This document shows, piece after piece, positions 1 through 7,020 of a stretch of DNA of 30,673 nucleotides. This DNA is from an uncultured Selenomonas sp. (lineage in GTDB: Bacteria; Bacillota; Negativicutes; Selenomonadales; Selenomonadaceae), in NCBI GenBank assembly GCA_905373085.1, contig CAJPRR010000008.1, positions 1 through 30,673 on the forward strand, given 5' to 3'. Positions within the stretch are counted from its first letter, which is position 1; the number at the start of each line of letters is the position of its first letter. The notes under the pieces were generated by a model that saw nothing but the letters and a program-made list of their open reading frames with translations, did not search any database and was not told where the DNA came from. A program made the position numbers and the translations under genes.

Positions 1-837
1 CTCCCTGAGCATGGCAATCTCCCTTGCATATCCTGCATCGTCGTTCGGCGTTTCCAATATGAAGGGCAGATGGCGGAGTTTCGGGTGACGGATGACGCGC
101 GTCAGGGCTTCGAGTCCGAGTTCTCCCTCGCCGATGCGTGCGTGACGATCCTTGCGGGCGGCGCGGACGTTGAGGCTGTCGTTGAGATGGACGGCATGAA
201 GGCGGGAGAGGCCGATTACACGTTCAAATTCTTCAAGTACGCCGTCGAGATCGTTTGCGATGTCGTATCCTGCATCCCAGACATGGCAGGTGTCGAGGCA
301 GACGCCGAGCCGTTCTTTGCAGTCTGCGCGCTCGATGATAGCGGCGATTTCCTCGAAGCTGCGCCCGACCTCCGTTCCCTTGCCCGCCATGGTCTCCAGG
401 AGCACGATCGTCTTCTGCGCCGGATCGAGGACGTCGTTCAAAAGGTCTGCGATAAGCTCGATGCCTTTTTCTGCGCCCTGCTGCACATGGCTGCCGGGGT
501 GGAAGTTGTAGAGCGTGTTAGGGATATGCTCAAGGCGTGCGAGGTCATCTGCCATCGCTTCGCGTGCGAAGGCGCGCAAGTCTTCCTTGGCGGCGCAGGC
601 GTTCATCGTATAGGGCGCATGGGCGACGAGCGTGCCGATGCCGTGCTCTTCGCGATAGCTGCAGAAGGCGCGAACATCGTCCAAGTCGAGCGGCTTCGCC
701 CTGCCGCCGCGTGGGTTGCGCGTGAAGAAGGCGAAGACGTCGGCGTCGAGTCTCGTTGCAGCCTTTCCCATGGCGAGATAGCCGCCGGCAGACGAAAGGT
801 GACAGCCGATGTGAAGCGCATGGTTTGTCTTTTGCAT
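1..837 (-). CDS. nfo: Endonuclease IV (AP endonuclease), 3' end cut by window edge
   Basis: Endonuclease IV is a Zn-dependent TIM-barrel enzyme that cleaves 5' of abasic sites in base excision repair. The minus-strand frame starts at ATG 837 (MQKTNHALHIGCHLSSAGG) and stays open through base 1, giving 279 visible residues. The family is usually about 280-285 aa, so only a few residues are missing. Visible family motifs, in order, are HAPYTMN, a LLETMAGKG metal-site glutamate, CLDTCHVWDAGYD, HLNDS, HARIGEGELG and a C-terminal FILETP. A GGAG lies 8 nt upstream of the start. The gene begins 32 bases after the lgt stop on the same strand, so lgt-nfo are probably co-transcribed. Sequence-based call; high certainty. 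Confidence 0.93.
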   Translation of the reverse strand, partial: MQKTNHALHIGCHLSSAGGYLAMGKAATRLDADVFAFFTRNPRGGRAKPLDLDDVRAFCSYREEHGIGTLVAHAPYTMNACAAKEDLRAFAREAMADDLARLEHIPNTLYNFHPGSHVQQGAEKGIELIADLLNDVLDPAQKTIVLLETMAGKGTEVGRSFEEIAAIIERADCKERLGVCLDTCHVWDAGYDIANDLDGVLEEFERVIGLSRLHAVHLNDSLNVRAARKDRHARIGEGELGLEALTRVIRHPKLRHLPFILETPNDDAGYAREIAMLRE

Positions 838-869
838 GGCAGGGACTCCGTTTCATTAAGATGGGACGC

Positions 870-1685
870 TCATGTGCGGGCGCTGCGCTTGCGATTTTTC
901 TTCTTCGGCGGTTCTGTCGTGTGCTTTTTGAAGCCGAGCCAGAGAAAGAATGCGAGTGCGACGGCAAAGGCGACGAGACTCGTCATCTGTGCGGATTTGA
1001 ACAGTCCAAGGACGAGCTCGTTGTAGTCGCCGCGCAGATATTCGAGGAAGAAGCGTGCGGCGGAGTAGAGCATGACATAGAGGGCGAACGCTTGGCCCTT
1101 CGCATGATTCGTCGCACGAAAGATGAGGAGCAGCGCGAAGATAAAGATGTCGATTTGGCATTCCCAGATTTCCGCCGGCCACAGCGGTTGACTGCCGTAG
1201 GTATGGAAGGCGAGCGTCGTCTCGGGATAGAGGATGCCGAAAGAGGAGCCGGTCGGTGCGCCGAAGGCGTCACCGTTCAGGAGGTTGGCCGTGCGGCCGA
1301 GCGCTTGTCCGAGGATGATGGCGGGCGCTGCGATGTCGGCGAGCGCCCAAGTGTCGATGCCGTGGCGGCGCGTGTAGAGGATGCCGACAATGGCGCCGAG
1401 CAGCACGCCGCCTTGGATTGCCATGCCGCCCTGCCAGACGTTCAAAAGTTCCGTCAGGTGGTTCTGGTAGTAATCCCAATCGAAGAAGAAGACGTCCCAT
1501 AGCCGTGCGCCCAAGAGTCCCGCTATGCCGCAGTAAATGCCCATGTCGATGATGTGGCTGTGGTAGCGTCCGTCCTGCTTGGCGAGGAAGTAGGCGACGC
1601 CCGTCGCCAGGATGATGCTGAGGCTCAGGATCATCCCGTAAGCGCGCACGGGAAAGTCGCCGATGAAGAACAAGTATTGGTGCAT
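870..1685 (-). CDS. lgt: Prolipoprotein diacylglyceryl transferase family protein
   Basis: Lgt transfers diacylglycerol from phosphatidylglycerol to the lipobox cysteine of prolipoproteins in the inner membrane. The protein has 271 aa with several hydrophobic helices (about residues 15-35, 48-65, 88-104, 115-130, 170-190 and 230-252) and a basic cytoplasmic tail. The signature region reads GRTANLLNGDAFG (130-142), keeping the family Arg131 and Asn134; the late YSAARFFLEYLRGD segment also fits. The usual HGG motif reads AIQGG here (Gln91). Bacilli carry Tyr at that place, so it tolerates change, but Gln is unusual to me. Start ATG 1685 follows GGAGGCG at good spacing. A second Lgt elsewhere in the genome cannot be excluded. 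Confidence 0.9.
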   Translation of the reverse strand: MHQYLFFIGDFPVRAYGMILSLSIILATGVAYFLAKQDGRYHSHIIDMGIYCGIAGLLGARLWDVFFFDWDYYQNHLTELLNVWQGGMAIQGGVLLGAIVGILYTRRHGIDTWALADIAAPAIILGQALGRTANLLNGDAFGAPTGSSFGILYPETTLAFHTYGSQPLWPAEIWECQIDIFIFALLLIFRATNHAKGQAFALYVMLYSAARFFLEYLRGDYNELVLGLFKSAQMTSLVAFAVALAFFLWLGFKKHTTEPPKKKNRKRSART

Positions 1686-1726
1686 GAGATGCGCCTCCGT
1701 TGAATCGTTATTTTCAGGCTACAAGG

Positions 1727-1756
1727 ATTGTATCATTTTACGGCTTGCTTTGTCTA
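1727..1756 (-). promoter_or_regulatory. Probable lgt-nfo promoter
   Basis: On the minus strand a TAGACA (1756-1751) and a TACAAT (1732-1727) are 18 nt apart, and the -10 has an upstream TG (TGATACAAT, extended -10). This lies about 40 nt before the lgt start in a 137-base gap after the deacetylase terminator. Confidence 0.5.
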
Positions 1757-1783
1757 CTGTCTGCCGTCATTGCATCTGCTTAT

Positions 1784-1812
1784 GGAAAACGCCCCCGTAA
1801 CGGGGGCGTTCC
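1784..1812 (-). terminator. Intrinsic terminator after the polysaccharide deacetylase gene
   Basis: A 10-bp perfect GC-rich stem (1788-1797 with 1801-1810) has a 3-nt loop. On the minus strand it is followed by TTTT. It sits 11 bases past the deacetylase stop, between that gene and the lgt promoter. Confidence 0.85.
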
Positions 1813-1822
1813 TTGCAGGATG

Positions 1823-2671
1823 TCAAGGCGTGGGAACGAAGCGTGCGCAGGTATCGTGACCGCCGCTTAGAAGCTCCGTGCGCACGTTTTGCAGACGGGA
1901 GACGAGTGGCGTGAAGAGGAGGCGCAGCTTGAAGCGCAGGAAGGAGTGGGAGTTGGAGCCGAAGATCGGTATGCGGTTGAGCGCGTATTGGTCATCGCCT
2001 GGATGATCGAGTCCGTAGTTGACGGTGAAAGCCGTGCGGTAGCCCGCTTCCCTTACGACGCGCTGCACTTCGTCATTGTAAGCGCCGCAGGGGTAGGCGA
2101 TGGAAGTGACCTTTTTATTGAGGCGCGATTCAATCGCTTTCTTGGAGTCGACGGCTTCGTGCTGCAGAGCTTCAGCAGAGGGAAGCTCGCTGAGCGCGAC
2201 ATGGGTCATCGTGTGGCACTCGATGTCGATGATGCCCGAGTCCTGCATCTCCTGGCAGATTTCCCATGTGAGATAGTTCGGATAGACGTTCAGATAGTCC
2301 GTGATGATGAAGATGGACCCCTTAAGCCCGTATTTTTGCAAGATAGGGTAGGCGTTCTTGTAATTGTCGATATAGCCGTCGTCGAAGGTGAGAAGGATGG
2401 GCTTTTCGGGCAGAGGGGCGCCGTTTTCGAGGTGATCGGCAAGTTCGTTCGGCGTGATGGGATGGTAGCCGTTTTCGGCGAGATACCGCATCTGCGCTTC
2501 GAATTCGGACGTGCTCAACGTCAGCGCGTTGTGGTCACGGTCGTTGATCTGGTGGTAGTTGAGGACTGGAACGCCGCCTTGAAAGCTGGTCGAGCACAGG
2601 TACGCTGCAGCGAGGAGCAGGACAAAAAGTGAAAGTACGATGGCAAGAATTTTTTTCTTTGATGTATGCAT
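1823..2671 (-). CDS. Membrane-anchored NodB-type polysaccharide deacetylase
   Basis: A carbohydrate esterase family 4 (NodB) enzyme, which removes acetyl groups from N-acetylated glycans such as peptidoglycan or exopolysaccharide using a divalent metal. After a short basic N-terminus (HTSKKK) comes a hydrophobic anchor (about residues 7-26). There is no convincing lipobox, so I read it as a membrane anchor with the catalytic domain outside. Visible motifs are TFDDGY (catalytic and metal Asp 97/98), CHTMTH (metal His 153 and 157) and AYPCGAYND. Start: ATG 2671 is 9-10 nt after AAGGA. A GTG at 2680 in the same frame lies almost on top of that site, so the 282-aa form is preferred. Substrate cannot be told. 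The gene stands alone between a structured gap and a terminator. Confidence 0.88.
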   Translation of the reverse strand: MHTSKKKILAIVLSLFVLLLAAAYLCSTSFQGGVPVLNYHQINDRDHNALTLSTSEFEAQMRYLAENGYHPITPNELADHLENGAPLPEKPILLTFDDGYIDNYKNAYPILQKYGLKGSIFIITDYLNVYPNYLTWEICQEMQDSGIIDIECHTMTHVALSELPSAEALQHEAVDSKKAIESRLNKKVTSIAYPCGAYNDEVQRVVREAGYRTAFTVNYGLDHPGDDQYALNRIPIFGSNSHSFLRFKLRLLFTPLVSRLQNVRTELLSGGHDTCARFVPTP

Positions 2672-2700
2672 GGAGAACACGTCCTTGGTTTGTATGGTCT

Positions 2701-2848
2701 GCCACGAGAATTCGGGAGCGAGCTCTCGTGGCGGCCAATCGAGTGTAGTTTACTATGAAGCCCCAAGAGGTCAAGCCGCAGGCGCAGACCGATTGGTTAG
2801 GCTTCATTAAGGGCGGCGCACAATGTCCACGAAGTGGACGTTTGTGCG
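2701..2848. repeat. Cluster of three inverted repeats in the deacetylase upstream gap
   Basis: The gap 2672-2917 holds three consecutive inverted repeats: a 9-bp arm pair (2701-2709 / 2724-2732), an 8-bp pair (2755-2762 / 2800-2807), and a 14-bp imperfect hairpin (2817-2830 / 2834-2848, one GU pair and one bulge, 3-nt loop). None is followed by a clear T-run on either strand. A weak minus-strand promoter (TTGACC 2774-2769, 16 nt, TAAACT 2752-2747) would put the first hairpin inside the deacetylase leader. It may be a structured leader plus the end of the upstream gene, or an interspersed repeat. Confidence 0.5.
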
Positions 2849-2917
2849 TGTAGTTGTATGATAGGTTTTTCGGCTGTCAAGAAGACAAACCGGATGTATA
2901 GCGAAGATGCGAAAGGC

Positions 2918-3841
2918 TCAGGTCTCGCTGTCGAAGGACTGCATCGGCGCACCCTTGCGAGGTTTCGGCAGGTTGCGGTAGGCGCGTGAGGCGCTGAAGA
3001 AGCGCGTGGCCACGGTCATGCTGGCAGGGTCGAGGTTTTCAACGGAGCGCTCTGCCGTGCTCGTAAGTTCGCGGTACTTTGCTGTTTGCGTGAACTTTGC
3101 CCATGCCGCTTGCAAGGCACGTGCCATGATGAACTCGATGCCTGTCGTGTCTTCGGGCTGCTGCACGAAGGCGGAACTCGTTCTGGGCGGGGGGGCGCTG
3201 CCTGTGCGCTTCTCACTGCCTGAGATGGAAGCGGTTGCTGCAGGTTGTGCGGGAAGCGGCCTTGCGGGATTTTTTGTCGTTGTCGCTTTCGCAGTTGTGG
3301 CGTTTGCCGCGCTCGTCGGATCTAGCTTCCAGCGTGTGCGAGGCTTCGGCGCATTGAGCGAATTACGTGCAGAGGAAGATTTGGCTGATGATGCTGTGTT
3401 GGAAGGAGCGCGTGCAGATGTTTCAACTGCCGCACTTTTTTGCCGCGCGGCAGTTCCTGCTTCATTTACGAGGCCGCTCGCGATGAGAAAGGCCTCGCTT
3501 GCCTCCTCCTTCGAGGCTGCTGCTTCAAGCTTCTGCACGAGCGCTTCACGTGCGTCCTGCGCAGCGCGGGCTTTGGTGTAGAGTCCCGTGTCAGAGCGCT
3601 TGAGGAAACGCATCTCGTCCGCCATGAGCTCATCGCCGTTCAAGAGTTTCTGCTGGATGATGCGGCGCATGGCACGGCTTGCACCGTCGAGCTCTTCCGT
3701 CTGCGGCTCGTCGTTCGCAGCGTTGGTTTCCTGTGGCGCTTGCTCTTTGAGCACTCGCCGCGCTTTTCCGCTGTAATCGATCTTCATGCCGATGTTCTTT
3801 TGCTTCACATAGGCATTGACCTTGTCGCTCTCGTCAAACAT
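2918..3841 (-). CDS. Hypothetical protein with long Ala/Ser/Thr/Pro-rich linker
   Basis: I do not recognise this gene. The preferred start is ATG 3841, preceded by AGGAGGGG 7 nt upstream, giving 307 aa; an upstream in-frame extension to 3970 lacks such a site and covers the promoter. The N-terminal part (1-125) is charged and probably helical (KARRVLKEQAPQE; DGASRAMRRIIQQKLLNGDE). The middle (about 130-215) is low-complexity Ala/Ser/Thr/Lys/Pro, as in disordered linkers. The C-terminal part (about 225-307) looks foldable (GIEFIMARALQAAWAKF) and ends in a basic, polar tail. There is no signal peptide or membrane segment. The strong ribosome site and a consensus-like promoter support it as a real gene. 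Function unknown. Confidence 0.75.
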   Translation of the reverse strand: MFDESDKVNAYVKQKNIGMKIDYSGKARRVLKEQAPQETNAANDEPQTEELDGASRAMRRIIQQKLLNGDELMADEMRFLKRSDTGLYTKARAAQDAREALVQKLEAAASKEEASEAFLIASGLVNEAGTAARQKSAAVETSARAPSNTASSAKSSSARNSLNAPKPRTRWKLDPTSAANATTAKATTTKNPARPLPAQPAATASISGSEKRTGSAPPPRTSSAFVQQPEDTTGIEFIMARALQAAWAKFTQTAKYRELTSTAERSVENLDPASMTVATRFFSASRAYRNLPKPRKGAPMQSFDSET

Positions 3842-3892
3842 GCCAAGACCCCTCCTGCAGAATTTTCCTTCCTGTAATTGACATATAAGCTT

Positions 3893-3921
3893 ATTATACC
3901 ATGGAGATATAAATCTGTAAA
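3893..3921 (-). promoter_or_regulatory. Promoter of the 307-aa hypothetical gene
   Basis: On the minus strand TTTACA (3921-3916), a 17-nt spacer and TATAAT (3898-3893), with TGG just before the -10 (extended -10). It ends about 50 nt before the chosen start codon, which supports the downstream ATG 3841. Confidence 0.7.
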
Positions 3922-3970
3922 TTCTTGAGAATATGCGGTATGTGTCAAGAAAGAAAAGAAAAATCGGCAT

Positions 3971-4022
3971 AACAACGGGGTTGTGGCAAAATGCGAAAGC
4001 ATTTTGTCACAACCCCGTTGTT
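3971..4022 (-). terminator. Very long hairpin terminator after oadA
   Basis: A 24-bp almost perfect stem (3971-3994 with 3999-4022, one G-T pair) is closed by a 4-nt loop, GAAA on the plus strand. On the minus strand it is followed by a T-rich run (ATTTTTCTTTTC after a few bases). It begins 38 bases after the carboxyltransferase stop and insulates the hypothetical gene from it. Confidence 0.8.
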
Positions 4023-4060
4023 TGCCTCCCCGCATGGGAAGGATTGCCGACAACTTTGGC

Positions 4061-5455
4061 TTATGCCTTGTGAGACATATCGTAAGCGTTCATCGGTGCG
4101 TAGTGCTTCTTGAAGAACTCTTCCGCGACCTGCGGGAAGAGGGCGTAGGAGAGAATATCCTCTTCCGTCGGGTTGAGGAAGCCCTTTGCCTTCATTTCCT
4201 TCTCGAAGTCTGCAAGCTTCGGAGCCTTCGCATCCTCGGCAACGATGTCCGTGATGATCTCGCTCTCGGGGATGCCGAGCGTCTTCGTGAGGTACTCGTG
4301 GCTGACTTCCACCGGCGGCTTGCCGAACTTGCCGCGTGCGAGGTCTTTGAATTCCTTCGGAACAATCTTGTAGCGCTCGCCCGTCATGACGTTGAACGTC
4401 GCCATCGTGCCGACGATCTGGCTGGACGGCGTGACGAGCGGCGGGTAGCCGACATCGGCGCGCACGCGCGGCATCTCGTCGAGGAGATCCTGGAACTTGT
4501 CTTCCATGCCCTGCTCCTTGAGCTGGTTTGCGAGATTCGAGAGCATGCCGCCAGGAATCTGGAAGTCGATGACGTTCGGGTTGACGTCGAAGTAGCCCTT
4601 GAGGTTGAATTCCTTGATGAGATCCTGCTTGACTTGCAGGAAGTGCTTGGCGATCGGTGTCATGGCCTGACGGTCGAGGCCCGTGTCATACGGCGTGCCT
4701 TCGAGAGCGGCGACCATCGTCTCCGTGCAGGGCTGGGACGTATCGAGAGCGAACGGCGAGAGTGCGCAGTCAACGGTGTCGACGCCCGCCTCGATCGCCT
4801 TCATGTACGTCATGCTGCCGAAGCCGGACGTATAGTGCGTGTGGAGCTGGATGGGGATGTCGAGCGCAGCCTTGAGCTTCTTCACGAGATCTTCTGCGAC
4901 ATACGGCTTCAGAAGGCCGGACATGTCCTTGATGCAGACAGAGTGGCAGCCCATTTCCTGCAGCTTCTTGGAAAGGTCGACGAAGACTTCGTTCGTATGG
5001 TAGGGGCTGAGCGTATAGACGAGGCAGCCCTGCACATGCGGCTTTTCCTTGCAACCGAGGGCGGCGTTGATCGCCGTCTTGAGGTTGCGAACGTCGTTCA
5101 GCGCATCGAAGATGCGGAACACGCCCATGCCGTGCTCGGAAGCCTTCTCAACGAACTTCTTGACGACATCGTCCGAATAGTGGTTGTAGCCAAGGAGGTT
5201 CTGACCACGGAGCAGCATTTGGATCGGGGTCTTGAGACGAGCCTTGAGCTTGTCGAGCCTCTCCCACGGATCTTCGTCGAGGAAGCGCAGGCACGTATCA
5301 AAGGTCGCACCGCCCCAAGCTTCCAACGAGTTGTAGCCGATCTTGTCGAGCGCTGCAAGCATGGGCTCCATCTGGTAATAATGCATGCGCGTCGCACACA
5401 GGGACTGATGCCCGTCGCGAAGTACTGTTTCGGTGATCTTTACCTTTTTTGCCAT
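4061..5455 (-). CDS. oadA: OadA-type carboxyltransferase subunit (oxaloacetate/methylmalonyl decarboxylase or transcarboxylase 5S), no biotin domain
   Basis: This DRE-TIM metallolyase family moves carboxyl groups between oxo-acids and biotin. The start is ATG 5455 after AAGGAG; an in-frame GTG at 5467 overlaps that site. The product is 464 aa. Visible: TETVLRDGHQS (metal Asp14, Gln17), CIKDMSGLL (Lys176, the carboxylated lysine of the family), LHTHYTSGFG (metal His205 and His207), then the conserved PYC/OADA C-terminal region. It ends soon after and lacks the biotinyl (AMKM) domain of 590-600-aa OadA proteins, so it needs a separate biotin carrier, which is not in this window. It has its own promoter and terminator. 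Likely part of a decarboxylase or transcarboxylase in succinate/propionate metabolism, typical of Negativicutes (inference). Exact substrate is not determinable. Confidence 0.9.
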   Translation of the reverse strand: MAKKVKITETVLRDGHQSLCATRMHYYQMEPMLAALDKIGYNSLEAWGGATFDTCLRFLDEDPWERLDKLKARLKTPIQMLLRGQNLLGYNHYSDDVVKKFVEKASEHGMGVFRIFDALNDVRNLKTAINAALGCKEKPHVQGCLVYTLSPYHTNEVFVDLSKKLQEMGCHSVCIKDMSGLLKPYVAEDLVKKLKAALDIPIQLHTHYTSGFGSMTYMKAIEAGVDTVDCALSPFALDTSQPCTETMVAALEGTPYDTGLDRQAMTPIAKHFLQVKQDLIKEFNLKGYFDVNPNVIDFQIPGGMLSNLANQLKEQGMEDKFQDLLDEMPRVRADVGYPPLVTPSSQIVGTMATFNVMTGERYKIVPKEFKDLARGKFGKPPVEVSHEYLTKTLGIPESEIITDIVAEDAKAPKLADFEKEMKAKGFLNPTEEDILSYALFPQVAEEFFKKHYAPMNAYDMSHKA

Positions 5456-5514
5456 AAAAAAACACACTCCTTCGGATTATACTACCATAAACATAATGTA
5501 TTTGCTTCACTACA

Positions 5515-5543
5515 AGTATAGGTACTATTTTGGATATTGTCAA
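5515..5543 (-). promoter_or_regulatory. Consensus-like promoter of the carboxyltransferase gene
   Basis: On the minus strand a perfect TTGACA (5543-5538), a 17-nt spacer and TATACT (5520-5515). The predicted leader is about 50 nt. Near-consensus elements suggest strong constitutive expression, as expected for a central energy enzyme. Confidence 0.85.
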
Positions 5544-5600
5544 TGAAAAATTGCGATTTTTGCAGGTTTTTTCCAATACGCGAAAAATTCTGCAAACGCA

Positions 5601-5635
5601 GGGCGGGAACGGTTGTATGCCGACCGTTCCTGCCC
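5601..5635 (-). terminator. Probable terminator after the class IV aminotransferase gene
   Basis: A 13-bp stem (5601-5613 with 5623-5635, one GU pair) with a 9-nt loop begins 9 bases after the stop. On the minus strand the following sequence is only moderately T-rich (GTTTGC then ATTTTT), so efficiency is uncertain. Confidence 0.6.
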
Positions 5636-5643
5636 GATGCGCT

Positions 5644-6504
5644 TCAGTTGAAGCATGTCTTCTTTATCAATCCTTGGAAGGATTCCATGATCTTTTTCGT
5701 GATTTCGCCGGGCGCTCCCGTGCCGATCTTCTCGCCGCCGATTTTTATGACGGGCGTGACTTCGAGGCTCGTGCTCGTCTCAAACGCTTCATCCGCCTTC
5801 TGAGCGAACTCCGGCGTGAAGGTCTTTTCGATGACGGTCAGGCCGAGTTCCTTGGCGCATTCCTCGACGACGACGGCGCGTGTGACGCCCGGCAGTACGA
5901 GATGGTCGAGCGGATGCGTCCAGACGACGCCGTCCTTGACGAGGAAGAAGGTGCTGCTCGCGCCCTCGGTGACGAGTCCCGTGTCCTTGCGGTAGAGAAG
6001 AGCTTCTGCGCAGCCTTCCGCCTTCGCCTTCTCCTTGGCAAAGACGGCGCCGAGGAGGTTCAGAGACTTGATGTCGCAGCGCAGCCAGCGGATGTCCTCG
6101 GCGAGCGCGAGCGAGATGCCCTTTTCCTGCTGCTCACGGTTCGGCACGCTCTCGCGGATCGTCATCGAGAGGTTCGGCGTGGCGCGGCCGGGGAAGGGGA
6201 AGGCGCGCGCCGCCGTGCCTCGCGTGACCTGGAAGTAGATCGCGCCGCTCTTTATGCCGCTCTTTTTGATGAGGTCGTTGTGGATGGCGGTGAGTTCTTC
6301 GTCCATGTAGGTGATGGGGATGTGCATCTCGCGCATGGAGCGGCGGAAGCGTGCGAGGTGACGGTCGAAAGCGAAGAGCCTGCCGTTGTAGACGTGCGTG
6401 ACCTCGTAGATGCCGTCGCCGAACTGATAGCCGCGATCCTCGATGTCGACCTGCGCTTCGCCCGGCGCATAGAAGTGGTCGCTGAAAAAGCTGAGTTCCT
6501 TCAA
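5644..6504 (-). CDS. dat: Class IV PLP aminotransferase, probably D-amino-acid transaminase
   Basis: D-amino-acid aminotransferases interconvert D-alanine and D-glutamate for cell-wall synthesis. The start is TTG 6504: AAGGAGGT lies exactly 7 nt upstream, whereas the longer frame from 6534 runs through that site. The product is 286 aa, the normal family size. Visible: the N-terminal GYQFGDGIYEV motif, the Schiff-base lysine in DIKSLNLL (Lys146), VTEGASSTFF and LPGVTRAVV, all typical of DAAT/branched-chain class IV enzymes. Branched-chain or aminodeoxychorismate lyase activity is possible for this fold, but the overall pattern favours DAAT. A 14-codon frame in the leader overlaps the TTG start (see findings). 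Confidence 0.88.
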   Translation of the reverse strand: MKELSFFSDHFYAPGEAQVDIEDRGYQFGDGIYEVTHVYNGRLFAFDRHLARFRRSMREMHIPITYMDEELTAIHNDLIKKSGIKSGAIYFQVTRGTAARAFPFPGRATPNLSMTIRESVPNREQQEKGISLALAEDIRWLRCDIKSLNLLGAVFAKEKAKAEGCAEALLYRKDTGLVTEGASSTFFLVKDGVVWTHPLDHLVLPGVTRAVVVEECAKELGLTVIEKTFTPEFAQKADEAFETSTSLEVTPVIKIGGEKIGTGAPGEITKKIMESFQGLIKKTCFN

Positions 6505-6564
6505 AAGAATGACCTCCTTAAATACTGCTGGCATTGTTTTTGCATTGATTTACATGCCTCCTCC

Positions 6565-6593
6565 ATTATAACGGAAACGGACGCAAAAAACAA
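6565..6593 (-). promoter_or_regulatory. Promoter of the class IV aminotransferase gene
   Basis: On the minus strand TTGTTT, a 17-nt spacer and TATAAT (6570-6565). It is placed back to back with the plus-strand operon promoter, so the gap 6505-6712 is a divergent control region. Confidence 0.7.
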
Positions 6594-6611
6594 TTTGCAG
6601 GACGTGCCCTC

Positions 6612-6640
6612 TTGGATTTTCGGCATTTGACTGATATAAT
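6612..6640 (+). promoter_or_regulatory. Promoter of the ACT-UPF0210-nth-GNAT-aroF-tyrA-UPF0158 operon
   Basis: TTGGAT (6612-6617), 17 nt, TATAAT (6635-6640), then a leader of about 65 nt to the ACT gene. No other convincing promoter or terminator is seen until 11884, so it may serve all seven genes. Confidence 0.75.
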
Positions 6641-6712
6641 GAAAAAACATGGCATTTCAAATAAAATTGCGGCAGTGCATATCGCATTGCAGGAAAGAAT
6701 GAGGGGTTGCAA

Positions 6713-6982
6713 ATGAAAATCGTGGTCACGATCGTCGGCAAGGACAGTGTGGGCATCATTGCGGCGGTCAGCACGCTCTTGGCGGAAAACGATGTCAACA
6801 TCCTGAGCATCAACCAGAATATCATGGACGGCTTTTTCAACATGGTCATGATCGCCGACATGGCGGGCAGCAAGATTGAGCTTGCTGCCGTGCGTCAGCT
6901 CCTGCAGGAGAAGGGCGAGGCGCTCGGCGTCGAGATCAAGACGCAGCATGAGGATATTTTCAATGCGATGCACAAGGTTTGA
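6713..6982 (+). CDS. ACT domain protein, UPF0237 family
   Basis: A single ACT domain of 89 aa, a small ligand-binding regulatory fold that usually senses amino acids. It begins MKIVVTIVGKDSVGIIAAVSTLLAENDVNILSINQ in style, with the typical beta-alpha-beta start KDSVGIIA (residues 9-16) and the NILSINQ strand. ATG 6713 is 6 nt after GAGGGG; a TTG at 6707 is less well placed. Pairing with a UPF0210 gene directly downstream is a conserved arrangement in Firmicutes, so the two probably act together. The ligand is unknown. Confidence 0.9.
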   Translation: MKIVVTIVGKDSVGIIAAVSTLLAENDVNILSINQNIMDGFFNMVMIADMAGSKIELAAVRQLLQEKGEALGVEIKTQHEDIFNAMHKV

Positions 6983-7020
6983 GGAAGCGGCAGCTTCAAC
7001 ATCTTGCAGGAGGTCTTTCT

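Noticed and set aside
5250..5643. Possible truncated biotin domain after the oadA stop or in its leader
   Set aside because: No AMKM-like motif is found in any frame near the gene; the domain seems absent, not frameshifted.
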